DNA from: Chromera velia
Lineage: Eukaryota; Sar; Chromeraceae
Reading direction: 5' to 3'
Assembly (NCBI GenBank): GCA_018398765.1
Contig: JAHBMJ010004061.1
Span: 9,656 to 73,655, forward strand
Length of the DNA stretch: 64,000 nt
Numbering within the stretch: the stretch's first letter is position 1; each line of letters starts with the position of its first letter. This document shows, in pieces, positions 46,932-57,092 of this stretch. The translations under genes were made by a program, and so were the position numbers. The notes beneath the pieces were generated by a model, which was not told where the DNA came from, did no database searches, and was given only the letters and a program-made list of their open reading frames with translations.

Positions 46932-48936
46932 GAAGGAGAGAGGGTAGTAGAGCCAACGCATTCGCGTCTTTCCCGAAAGCGTGCAGTATGGCAATAGAGA
47001 AGGCCAAAGAGACATGCACAGAGGACACTCTTGACTTGCCTCGCCTTTTGCTGACTTTCGTCCCCCGCCCCAAATCTCTCTCTCTCTCTCTCCCCGCCTG
47101 CACACAGAGGGTCCGGTTCGCGAAGTCAAAGGCCGACGTCGTGACAAAGAAGGAGGGAACTTTTGTTCCTCGCGAAAAGAAACCGAGACGCCCGCCCGGG
47201 TTCAAGAAGCAGGCAGCCGACATGCTCCTCAGGATGGCTACAGAGGTAGACCGCCAGAGAGAGACCGAGGCCGCCGCTGCGGGACCAGGCCCGAGCGGGA
47301 CCCAGCAGCCAGCCTCTGGAGCGAGTGCTGCTGCGAATATCAATGGATTCGCACCCCCCACAAAACCCGACGAAGACGGGGTCAAGCGACGAAAGCGCTT
47401 CGGGGGATGGGACGACCAGGCTCCTGGTAAGATAGATGTCTTGGGCTTTTATGTCTCACGATCATTCTCCCAAAGTTATTAGGTTTCTTCCGAAAGTCTC
47501 CATACGCGGATCATCAATCAAAACACGCAGTGACTGTTCGTGTGGCGAGGGTTCAATTTGCTTCCATCCATTGACCCTTGCATATTTTCATACGCGCGAC
47601 CAGCCCGACTCTGACTATTGTCTTTGCATGCCTTGTTCCTCTATTGGATGAGCGAAAAGACTTTTCGCCTTGATTTGTGCCGCCCTGTTTTGCGACTCAC
47701 ACCATCGCCCTCAGAGAGCTCTTCCCTTCTCTGTCATCCTCCGTCCCTGATCTGCGCCCCTCTGCGTATCCGTCTTTCCACAGCAGAAAATGGAACGGGG
47801 CCCTCAGGAGGCTTCAGCGGCCCTCCACCGACCGCACAGGCCCCGGCAGCTCAGACAGGATTTACGTCGGGACCGCCGAAACAGGCCCCGCTGACCTCTG
47901 TGCCGAACTACTCGGTGCCGAGCAAAACTCTCTTCATCGAGGGCATCGCACCGGACACACAGGAGGCAGCCCTACGAAGTCTTTTTCAGGGGTGAGTCGG
48001 AAAAGAAAGAGAAAGAACAAAAAGAGGAACAGAATTACAGGCGGAATGAGATTCAAAAGCAGGCAGGCACGCACAACAGATGCAGTTATCTTTCGAGTTT
48101 AAACCATGAAGGGCGGGGTAAGAGGGGGGGGGAGATAGACAGAAAAAGAGAGAGAGAGGGAGAGAGGAAGGCCAAAGGAGGCCGGGAAGGAGGGACTTAG
48201 AGAGTGAACGAAACGTTGAATGAGGGAATCGGTGGGCGGGTGGACTCACCGAAAAATCCATGAACATGAATGACTGAATAAATGAGTGGATGGATGCAGG
48301 CAACAAGGATTCGTCGACATCCGCACGATCATCAGCAGAGGCGTCGCCTTCGCGGATTTCGCCACCGAGGCGATGTCTTCAATGGCGATTCAAGGTCAGT
48401 CATGCTAGCTCTTGCTGCACATCAGAAACCTAAACACTCTTTTTTGCTAAGTAACACGCAAACACACTCAAATAGGTGAGAGGGGAAGGGAGAGAGGGAG
48501 ATGGGGGAGACAAAAGACTTACGGACGATGTGATGATCTCACACCCCGTCCTCTCTCTCCCTCTTTGGCACGCACAGTCACACACACGCACACTCACACA
48601 CACACGCACACTCACACGCACTCACACATGCACGCACGCACACACACACGCGCGCGCGCGCGCGCACGCACGGACGCACTCACACACGCACGCACTCACG
48701 CACGCACGCACACACACACACACACACACACAGACCCTGACGCGCTTACGGGAAGAGAGGAATGCACAGAGGGGAGACGGGCGTGGGAGTGACACTGTGA
48801 AAGACTGCTGCTGCATGCTGATGTGTGACTCTCAAATGTCTGACGCATACCTCTTCTATCACATGAGTGTGCTGCAGCCACAAACAACGCACGGCTTGGA
48901 TCCGGACAAATCAGGGTCTCATTTGCGAAGAAGTAG
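45874..48936 (+). CDS. U1A/U2B''-type spliceosomal RNA-binding protein (two RRMs)
   Basis: Six exons encode 384 aa: 45874-46174, 46565-46737, 47108-47426, 47784-47991, 48300-48394 and 48878-48936 (TAG). All junctions keep phase. Residues 1-80 are a Gly/Pro/Met-rich extension not found in the human proteins. RRM1 has the RNP2 motif LYVNNL (residues 88-93) and RNP1-like KGQAWITF. It is followed by RFAKSKADVVTKKEGTFVPRE, the diagnostic continuation of U1A, U2B'' and Drosophila SNF. A linker rich in Ala, Pro and Gly leads to RRM2, with KTLFIEGI and RGVAFADF, and the terminal block QIRVSFAKK. It should bind the loop of U1 and/or U2 snRNA within the snRNP in the nucleus. A single SNF-like protein may serve both snRNPs, but the sequence alone does not decide. 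Confidence 0.93.
46868..46928. repeat. (CA)n(GA)n microsatellite
   Basis: CA then GA run in intron 2 of the U1A/U2B'' gene. Confidence 0.93.
48577..48733. repeat. (CA)n/(CG)n alternating purine-pyrimidine tract
   Basis: CACA runs with ACGC interruptions and a 22-bp stretch of pure alternating CG at about 48649-48665 with flanking CA. It lies in the last intron of the U1A/U2B'' gene. Such sequence can adopt left-handed Z-DNA. Confidence 0.9.
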
Positions 48937-49806
48937 ATGTAGCAGGTGGTTCTGTAGGAGTTCATGGGGAAGACAAAGAAAGTAAAGGGATGGAGAGGGA
49001 ACTGAAGGGGGGAAAGATGGGAAGGGGGAGGGGAAAGGCAGGAGGGTCTCTTCTGTCTCTTTGAAGGGCCCTAAAGAAGCACGTATTCAGGTGGCAGGGA
49101 GAAAACGGGTCGGCTGGGGTCGACGATACGGGCGCGGAGTGACGAAAGAATTCCGCAATGTCCTTCTCTTCTACCGCTTGGCTGTCGTAATGCGACGCTC
49201 TAGCTTCCTGCTCAACCACCAGAAGAGACATGAAGGAAAGGGAGTCTTCAGTGGATGTCCTTCTTCCCTCCATCCTATCGCAGACCTTATTTCTGACTCT
49301 TTGTGCCTCATATGGCCTCTTCGCACCCGAGCCTACCCTTTCCTCTCCTCTCTTCTGTCTTGCCGTTTTTGCTGTCTATCATCTGTCTGTCAATCATTAG
49401 GTGTCCATCCTGTTCTTGATTGATCGCCCAGCATTTCTCTTAACATTTCTCTCGAACGTCCTTGAATTGCCACACTCTCGAACGATGTGTTGAACAAACC
49501 AGCGACAAGATTGCCAGAAAAATTGTAACCTAAATTTTAGGGTACCATCTGTAAACATTGAGTAACCTATTGCAAGTGACTCGAGTGACTGATAACCTGC
49601 TAACTAACTGTTATTGAATAATAAGCCTCACTTAACACTTGTTTCCACATCGGTCTACGTCCGAGGACTCGGCAAGGAGTTAACTGCTAAGTCAAATAAT
49701 TAATAATTTTCACCAAATTTTAGCTAAGATTTTTGCTAGGATTTTTGAATCAATGATATCCTGCATATATAAAGAAATCTTTAAAGCTCTTAAACCGAGC
49801 CTTACC
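48937..49806. other. Intergenic, 3' of the U1A/U2B'' gene
   Basis: Purine-rich then pyrimidine-rich sequence to about 49430, then AT-rich. No supported gene. Confidence 0.45.
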
Positions 49807-49820
49807 ACAAGAAGCTGAGT

Positions 49821-50718
49821 CACCCCCCTGAAGGAACTCGGAATGAATCTCAGCCCAGACAAATTCCGGGATGCGATGACAATCCAATATCAGGGGAGGG
49901 TAGGGGGGGAGAAGAGCAGATGTGAGGGATGTGGGGGAAGGTGGAGTCTGCAACACGCCCTTAACTGCCCAGTAAGGGAACTGCCCACGCTGCGACATAA
50001 TGAAGTCAACCGCACATGGGCGAGTCTAGCAGCGGAAGCATACCCCGTGGGAGCGGTTCACGCAAAGGAGCCGATCATTAGGGAGAAAAGGGAGGTGCAG
50101 GGATGTCCGGCGCTAAGGGGGGACTTCCAAGTCCGGGGGGCCTATGCTCCACAAAGGCTGGCAATTTTCGATACCAGGGTGATAAACCCACACGCCGTCT
50201 CGAGGGAGAACGTGACCTGGACTTAAGCCCTCAAAGCAGCAGCAGAGGAAAAGAAGAGGAAACATGGGCAGGCAAGCATGGACAGAGGGTGCGACTTCAC
50301 CCTATTCATGAGTACGGTCGACGAGACGATGGAGGGAGAGGCTAAGATGTTCTTGAAGAGGGTGGCAGAGCGATTGAGTGAGAAATGGGGGCAACACGTG
50401 AGCAAGACGTGCGGCCGGATCCGAGCCCGACTGCAGGTTGCCCACCTGAAAGCGCTAAGCACATGCATTTGGGGGACCAGAGGAGTACAGGGGGAGGGCT
50501 GGGAGGAAGGAGGAGTAGGCAGTACGCTGGTCATGACTGAGGGATAGGAAGTACTTAAAAAATGCTGAAGAAGGCATTCGGACAGAGGAACGTCAAGTAT
50601 GAGGTCGCGTGAGAGACAGAGCTAGCAGCGAGAGCAGTAAGTTAACCAGGACAGAAGGAAAAGATGAAAGACGTATAGGCCAGATGCTAGGAACAAACTT
50701 TAAGTCAATGCCCCCCTA
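49821..50718 (+). mobile_element. 5'-truncated non-LTR retrotransposon, copy 2
   Basis: One frame (from 49822) encodes the C-terminal part of a LINE-type polyprotein. It holds [19 protein letters not shown], a [17 protein letters not shown] zinc-knuckle-like segment, [17 protein letters not shown] and [20 protein letters not shown]. The frame is cut by TAA at 50224-50226, where copy 1 (7507-8113) has a Gln codon. The element is bracketed by the 14-bp direct repeat ACAAGAAGCTGAGT (49807-49820 and 50719-50732). Its 3' end is AGTCAATGCCCCCC plus two bases, matching copy 1, with no poly(A). Lacking reverse transcriptase and endonuclease, it cannot move by itself. Confidence 0.88.
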
Positions 50719-50732
50719 ACAAGAAGCTGAGT

Positions 50733-53117
50733 TTATTTTTAGGTAAATTTCCCTAAAATATAACTAATTTACTATATGCAGGGCCTAGCCTAAAATCCTA
50801 TCTAAAACTTTAAAAATTCTAGCTACCTCTAGAGCTACCTCCAGGGTATTTCAGAACTTTGAAAGTTTGTATTATTTGAAGACTTAAAAGACGCAAAATT
50901 GCCAAATTTGCCACAAATGCCAGTGTATGCCAGTGCAAAGAATAATGTACGATTTCTCATATATAGACGTGTATGGAAGCTTAAAACACTCACGTTTTTC
51001 ATAACACAGAAATTTTGAGGCGTCAAAGACACGTGCGTTCTGGCGTGCTTTCTGAGCAATGCAAAAAAAATTCCCAAAAGTAGTTAAATGTGTCAAGAAA
51101 CTCAACGCCAGGGGGCAGAAGAAGTTCAACCCGCTTAACTTCAGCAGCAAGCGGCGGATCGTCGGTCAAGAGCTCCTCGATGAAACAGCTGCAAAGTTTT
51201 CGGACCTGCGTCATGGAAAAAATCCACCGAACAAGGCAATGAAGAAGAGAAAACCACGGAGCAGGAAGACAAAGCCTCGCGAAGAAGCGGATGAATCCTC
51301 GGAAGAGGGCGTACCGAGCTCGCGGAGACTTTCAGAAAATTGCACACTTCTTCAACAAAACAGAACTGGACGTTCGCTTCTTGTGTGCAAATTATGAAAC
51401 TGGTGTCGATCAAGGCTCCAGCGATTTCCCCAGATTCATAGTGTGTGAATCTGCATGCATGCGTACTCACGCAGGGCAACGAAGCTTTCATGGAAGGACA
51501 GATTGAGATTGGGACATGTTTCTGCTGCTGTGGACCAACAAGTTATCAGAATCCGCCGTGATCACACAGAGATAGATCATGTCTACGACCTCCTGAATTT
51601 TCTGCAGACAGTGAACTTGAAGGCTCTTGGAATTAAACAAAGAAAACGGCCGGTCTTTCTCAATGCAATCTTCCAGAGAGACAACCTTTCTTTCCACAGC
51701 TGGCAAAGGGGATCTCGAGCCTCCCTCGTCGAGGCAGCTTTGGGCAACCTCGAGGGCGCTTGGCTGAAGCGCATATCGGGCTGGTCGCCAGGAAATCATG
51801 TTCAGAAGGAAGTACTCTACCTGCCGCTCCGATACAAATATGAAGTCAAGCCTTGAAGGGGTGATCTACCTTCTTCATGTGCCGGACCATGTGATCGGAC
51901 CTTGATGAAGTCAGCAGCAGTCAGCGACAATGATGCTTTTCGTCTGCATCGTTCGCAGTGGTTTTTCATCGTTTTACACCGAGTTCCACCTTTCCTCGAA
52001 AAGTCCCTCAGCGGTCATGTAGGCGTATGTAGGCGCACATTACGTCCTTTACCCGGCACGCTCCTTTGGCTTGACTTTCAAGCCGCAGCGAAATCCTCAG
52101 GGCCGCAAGGATCACGTGATCGAGCTGAGGAAGGTCCTGAGACGAGAAAATCATTTTCATTGAGCGCTGGTCTGAGAACTGGTTCCTCAACGGTGAGGGC
52201 TCGATGCTCATTCCTAGTCTGACCCGATCAGGTCGCAGTGGCCTCTGCTTAAATGCTGCTTTGAGCTTGATCTGACGTTTTGCAGCTTGGCAAAACTGCT
52301 TGACGAGCAGTTGGGCAAGGAAAACGCACCCTGGCCGAGCTCCAAGGTTTGCCCCGTAATTCAGAATCCTCTGTTTAACTTTCTTGGGGAGTGGGAGCAT
52401 CTTACAACGAAAACAAAAATGTCTTTTTGCGTTTGCCGCTGTCAATTCACCTTATGATCCGTTGCGGGCTCGATCTGAACAGCCCTTCTTTGTTCAAATG
52501 AAATATTTGCTTTCAACCGACTCACTATCTTGCAAAACCGGCAAGACCTTGAGCAGGTCCATGCACCTTCAATTGATCGGAGTGGTTGTCGATCGATGTG
52601 ACTGAACGACAGTCCGACGACAGATCTGTATCGATAATTCTCGATACATCGAAATATTTGAAGTGTGTTTGTTTATTTGATTAATTGAGGTGTTGCTTAA
52701 TTTAGCTGTTGCACATCCATGAGCTAGGTCACTGCATGTTGCACGATTGTTGCGTGTGTTGCATGCAACCATCCATGTTGCATGCAGCTTGATCCGATGA
52801 CGAGCTAGCTTGCCCCTCTCGGCTGACCCCGGCCCATGAGAGGTCTCTCGAGTCTCGAGCTCGATCATCCTTCATGGCCATTGGCCAGTGACTTAGCCTC
52901 GCAAGGATATACGCAGCAACTCTGTACACGAGCATCAACAGATTCTGTGCTGCACGTACAGGGACCCGTCAGTCGATTGCGTCCAAACTGTCGGTGGCAA
53001 TCAGTGTGTTCTCGCTTGATTTTGCTGGATCCCGAAGAAAGCCAGTGTTTCTCGATCCAGTAACTCGACTTCTCCAGCACTGAGATCCACCATCTGTCTG
53101 GAGATAAGCAAATAGAC
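50733..53117. other. Intergenic with unassigned open frames
   Basis: AT-rich to 51040, then a moderately GC-rich block to about 52600 with open frames on both strands: 51059-51397 (+), 51455-51856 (+), 51488-51799 (-) and 52008-52445 (-, Lys/Arg-rich). None has a motif I recognise and splice sites are not convincing. It could be a decayed gene or an old mobile element. 52620-53100 is spacer before the coiled-coil gene. Confidence 0.3.
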
Positions 53118-53897
53118 ATGGACAGGAGGAAAAGCAATCCCTGGTCTTGCGATGGGTCCAAACCTTTGCCATTTTCTTCAGGTGTTGCTAATTGCAGAAT
53201 TTCGAGACTCCAGATTGTTAGACAGAGGCTGTGCGAGAAGTTGTCAAAGGCGTCTTACAGACAGGCATTCGGTGAGGACTCTCCTCAAACAAACTTTAAA
53301 CCGGAGATAGAGGGTCCTGCAAGCGATCGGTGAGCACATACATAGATGTATACGTACGTGGGTGGCTTGGACGGTATAGAAATGCACAAGTCATCCCACC
53401 ACGTTGGTTGCAGGCACCGTCTACATACCTTCATGTGCATACATATGCTTCTCTGCATCTATTCAGAAAAGAAGACCACCCAGAGAAAAAAAAAGATGCA
53501 TCCCGCCGGGACCATTCTGGGCTTCTCACTACCAGGGAATCCGGAAAACTCATCGACGGCACAGCACAAATGAAGAACCAGTTTGGAACCAGCTCCCTGA
53601 TACACCAAGAAAAAGAAGAAGGAAGCGAAGAGGACGTCCGAAAAGATGTTCGACGAGTCATGGCGGCCTTGGAGCAAAAGATGAATGGCCGACCAGTCTC
53701 TTGTGACGTCAGTGCATTACCTTTCTTCCGTGCGGAAAACCTTTGCTTTGTTTTTGTGTAAACAGTCTTCCTTCCTCCCTTCTTGACTCGCTGACTGACG
53801 CTGGCCGCTCTTTTCAGACTCAAGTCTGTCTGTCGTTGTCTGCCTTCCCTTATGACCAATTTCATGGCGTGTCTGTGTGTGTGCGTGTGCGTATGTG

Positions 53898-53937
<40 letters not shown>

Positions 53938-53973
53938 TTGCGTGCGTGCATGCGTGCGTGCGTGCGTGCGTGC

Positions 53974-54036
<63 letters not shown>

Positions 54037-54513
54037 TTTTCCGCTTTTGTCTCATTGTCCAGCGGTCTCTGTCTCTCAACAAAGCATACTTTTTGCATGT
54101 CTATCTGTCCGTCGGTCGGTCTGTCTGTGAGTGGATAAGTGAGAGAGTGAGTGGCTGCGGGAATGAAGGAGAGAGGGAGGGAGGGAGGGAAGGAAAGGAG
54201 GGAGCGACGGGAAAGAACGAGGCAAGAGAGATAAGACATTCTCCTGCCCGCCTGCAGAGGGATCTGAACTCGCTTACCGAAGAGAGCAGCAAGCCAGCTG
54301 ACTCCAAGAATCCCACGAAAAAAAAACATGCTTCGTCATCTGTTCTTTCAAGGACCACGACGGCTCTCGAGGAAAGAGCACGGGAGAAGGAGCCAGACTC
54401 AGAGGCGGAGGTGGACGCAGAGGCTTCGCGCCTGCAAAAATGGCGTTCCGCATTCGACGCCCACCAGAGAGAGATGCAAGAGATCCGACAGGAGGTCAGA
54501 GGGATGAAGGAAT

Positions 54514-54549
<36 letters not shown>

Positions 54550-54885
54550 GCACGCACGCACGCACACACACACGGACGTACGCACACTCGCATAGCGAAA
54601 GAGATAAAGGCAGGGGGCCGGGGGGGGGAGAGGGCACAGCGAGTTGGACAGCGAGTTGTTTGTTTGCTTACTATTGAACTGACCGTCCGGCATTTTGTTG
54701 ACTCCGCATCACGGTCATGAAAAATGGTTGGCGTGCACAAAGAAAGCCAGACAGAAAAATAGAAAAATGACCGTCAACCAGACAGATAAAAAGTCTATGT
54801 GCCTCTTTTGTTTTTCTTGTCTTCTTCTTTTCACGTGCACAAAAGAAAAGGTAGACGCCTGACAGACAGACTGACAGACAGACAG

Positions 54886-54923
<38 letters not shown>

Positions 54924-55418
54924 CCTTCTTCTCGGTTTCACAGCAGAGAGGGGAAAGAAAAGGGAGAAAAGAAAGAACACAAGAGAATAGAACGACAGGG
55001 TCACAGATAGAAAGCAAGGCAAAAACATGGATGCACACGTGAATCAGACAGGACGAACAACCGGTTTTCGAAAAGCACAATTTTTTGTACGTCGAGCGAT
55101 CTGCCCGTCTGCACCTCCCTCTATCGATACATGTGGCGTGTATGTCCGTGCGTGGGGGAGCGTGCGCCTGCGTGTAGGTATGTCACAGTGCTTTTGTCTT
55201 TCTGGAACACGGGATTTGAGAGAATGCATAGCCTGACAGTTTGTCTGTCAGTCCATCTCATTTGTTTTGCGTCCGCCCGATCTGATTCACTCTCTTCCAC
55301 TTTCGCTCTCTCTCGGTCGCTGTGTGGCCTGCAGATGGACTCTCTTCGCGCGCGTCGACACAGGGCCTTGGAACGCTGGGCTTCGTTTGAATCTGAGTTT
55401 CGGGCGTTTATTCATTAA
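53118..55418 (+). CDS. Small basic/acidic coiled-coil protein, function unknown
   Basis: Four exons keep phase and encode 257 aa: 53118-53329, 53467-53707, 54258-54494 and 55335-55418 (TAA). I do not recognise the family. Residues 1-70 are basic (RLQIVRQRLCEKLSKASYRQ). The middle is charged, including EKEEGSEEDVRKDVRRVMAA. The C-terminal third should be a long amphipathic helix, probably a coiled coil: TALEERAREKEPDSEAEVDA, RLQKWRSAFDAHQREMQEIR, then MDSLRARRHRALERWASFES. No membrane span or signal peptide is seen. Small helical proteins of this shape occur in kinetochore, centrosome and transcription complexes, but nothing here identifies one. The start is the first ATG of exon 1; an upstream exon is possible. 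Introns carry CT/GT, GT, CA and GACA microsatellites. Confidence 0.65.
53897..54036. repeat. (CT)n (GCGT)n (GT)n compound microsatellite
   Basis: CT run 53899-53933, GCGT/GCAT repeats 53940-53980, GT run 53980-54035, in an intron of the coiled-coil gene. Confidence 0.95.
54514..54575. repeat. (CA)n with (CGCA)n
   Basis: CA run followed by ACGC repeats, directly after the exon 3 donor region of the coiled-coil gene. Confidence 0.93.
54860..54922. repeat. (GACA)n tetranucleotide repeat
   Basis: About 14 GACA units with a few substitutions, in the last intron of the coiled-coil gene. Confidence 0.93.
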
Positions 55419-55602
55419 GAGATCTTGACCGATTGAATTGTACAGAAGATTACCGAAGCTGTCAATCGAGGAGTGGGGCCCTGGTCAACTTCATACTAAT
55501 CAAGGAAGTTGCAACCGATGTTTAAAAAGATGTTTTATCGAGTCAAATGCTACCAGCAAGTAATCTCTATCACCACAGTCAATCAGTCAGTCACATGTTC
55601 CT

Positions 55603-55925
55603 GTCTACTCGATCGTCTATCCATTTATTTATTCATCGATTGATCTATCCATCCATCCATCCATCAATTCATTCCTTCATTCATTCATTTTTGTTCGTTC
55701 GTTGATCGATTCATTAATTCATTCATTCATTCCTTCATTCACTCATTCTTTCATTGATATCCATTCATTCGTTCATTCATTCTTTCATTCATTTACATTT
55801 TTTCCTTCCTTCCTTCCTTCCTTCCTTCCTTCCCTCCCTTATTCATTCATGATTCATTCATTCATTCATTCATTCATCCATCCATCCATTCATCCATCTA
55901 TTCATTCATTCATTCATTTATACAT
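55603..55925. repeat. (ATTC)n/(ATCC)n degenerate tetranucleotide repeat
   Basis: About 320 bp of ATTC, ATCC and TTCC units with interruptions (TTCC run 55803-55840), 3' of the coiled-coil gene. Confidence 0.9.
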
Positions 55926-56380
55926 ATACCGAGGTTTCTTTCAAGTTTAGTTTAGTTCTAATTCTTTAATATAAAAGCTTGGTAAATGCACCGATTAAAA
56001 GAATTATAGTTCTAAACCAAGTGTTCATAATTTATATATTAAATTTAAAGAAAAGTTATTTAAGAAGACACATCAAGACTCTAAACAACTCTGAACGTTC
56101 TCTAATGTTCTCATTCACTAAGTTTCACTTTAATCCATGACTTTCTATTACTTTCTATGATAATTTATATTAATTTATGTTTCAAATATAAGATTGTATC
56201 ATTGGCTGATCTGTTGTTTGGGCTTTAGTGTCGTTTAGCGCATAGTTAAGCGCTATTTAGCACCTTTATAAGCTTTCGGTAACTCGAATACAAAGGAGCA
56301 ACAATCGATCAACAAGTAACTCATTAAAAAATGATTTAAATGAATGACTCAATCAGTCATTGGCATGTATGTATTGACGG

Positions 56381-56646
56381 ACCTCCTTGAACCTAACTAT
56401 GACTTCAAAGTTCAAACTGCATTTTTAATTAGATAAGCTCAAAAGTCTGTGCCGCAGGCGCGGATCATTAATAATCATTTACGGTGTCTTAAAAGCCAAA
56501 GTCGTATATCTGGACGGTGTTTTGACCGTCTACACTACAGGTGTGGATGGTCTTTTGAAAAATGTTGTCGCAGATAGAGATCATCTAAGATTATCTTGAT
56601 TTATCTTAATTATATTTTTTCAAGTAGCACTTAGCTTTAGGGAGGT
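56381..56646 (+). mobile_element. Short inverted-repeat (MITE-like) element, copy 2, with two stem-loops
   Basis: 266 bp. The ends are inverted repeats of about 19 bp: ACCTCCTTGAACCTAACT at the left and AGCTTTAGGGAGGT at the right, complementary except for a few sites. It is homologous over most of its length to 457-706. The two internal hairpins are kept: 56446-56464 (8 pairs, two of them G-T wobbles, GCA loop) and 56525-56551 (12 pairs, ACA loop). No coding sequence. Confidence 0.72.
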
Positions 56647-56734
56647 TTAAAAGGAGATCCAGTATTACCGGACCAGTAATTAAGAAGTGTTTTGAGTAAT
56701 TTTCAGATGAAAAGTGTGGGAGTCAGTTAAAATT

Positions 56735-57092
56735 TTGTTTTAGGACGCGGCGGCAGCGGCGGCGCCGCCCGGGCCGTAGGGGCGCAGCTAGGTCGAGGGG
56801 CCGCCGCGCCGCCTTTACAGGCCGGCCGGCCCGGCCGATCGAGCTAGGAAGAAAAATGCGCCGCCACAGCCCCAGTGCAGTCTCGCGGCCGTCTCCAAAA
56901 ATTCTCCAAATCCATCCAGCGAGCCATGGTGGACGAAATCTCCTGAATTCCACCATGGCTCCGCTCAGCTCGCTGGATGTGAAGAAATCAATGCCAGTCG
57001 TACCTCGACAGAATCCGGACCGGAGACGTCGTTCGCACCACTCTGGGTAAGGTTGTGTACAGAAATCTCGGAACTATCCCGACGAAAGAGAC
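56735..57092 (+). other. GC-rich leader with inverted repeat and short upstream ORF
   Basis: 56735-56850 is very GC-rich (GGCGGC and GGCCGGCC blocks) after AT-rich spacer, probably the promoter or 5' UTR of the next gene. 56913-56933 and 56949-56979 form an interrupted inverted repeat (CATCCAGCGAG and CCATGGTGGA with their complements). The right arm contains CCACCATGG, a good initiation context. That ATG (56955) opens a 31-codon frame ending TAA at 57048-57050, upstream of the ATG used for the main gene. Confidence 0.45.
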
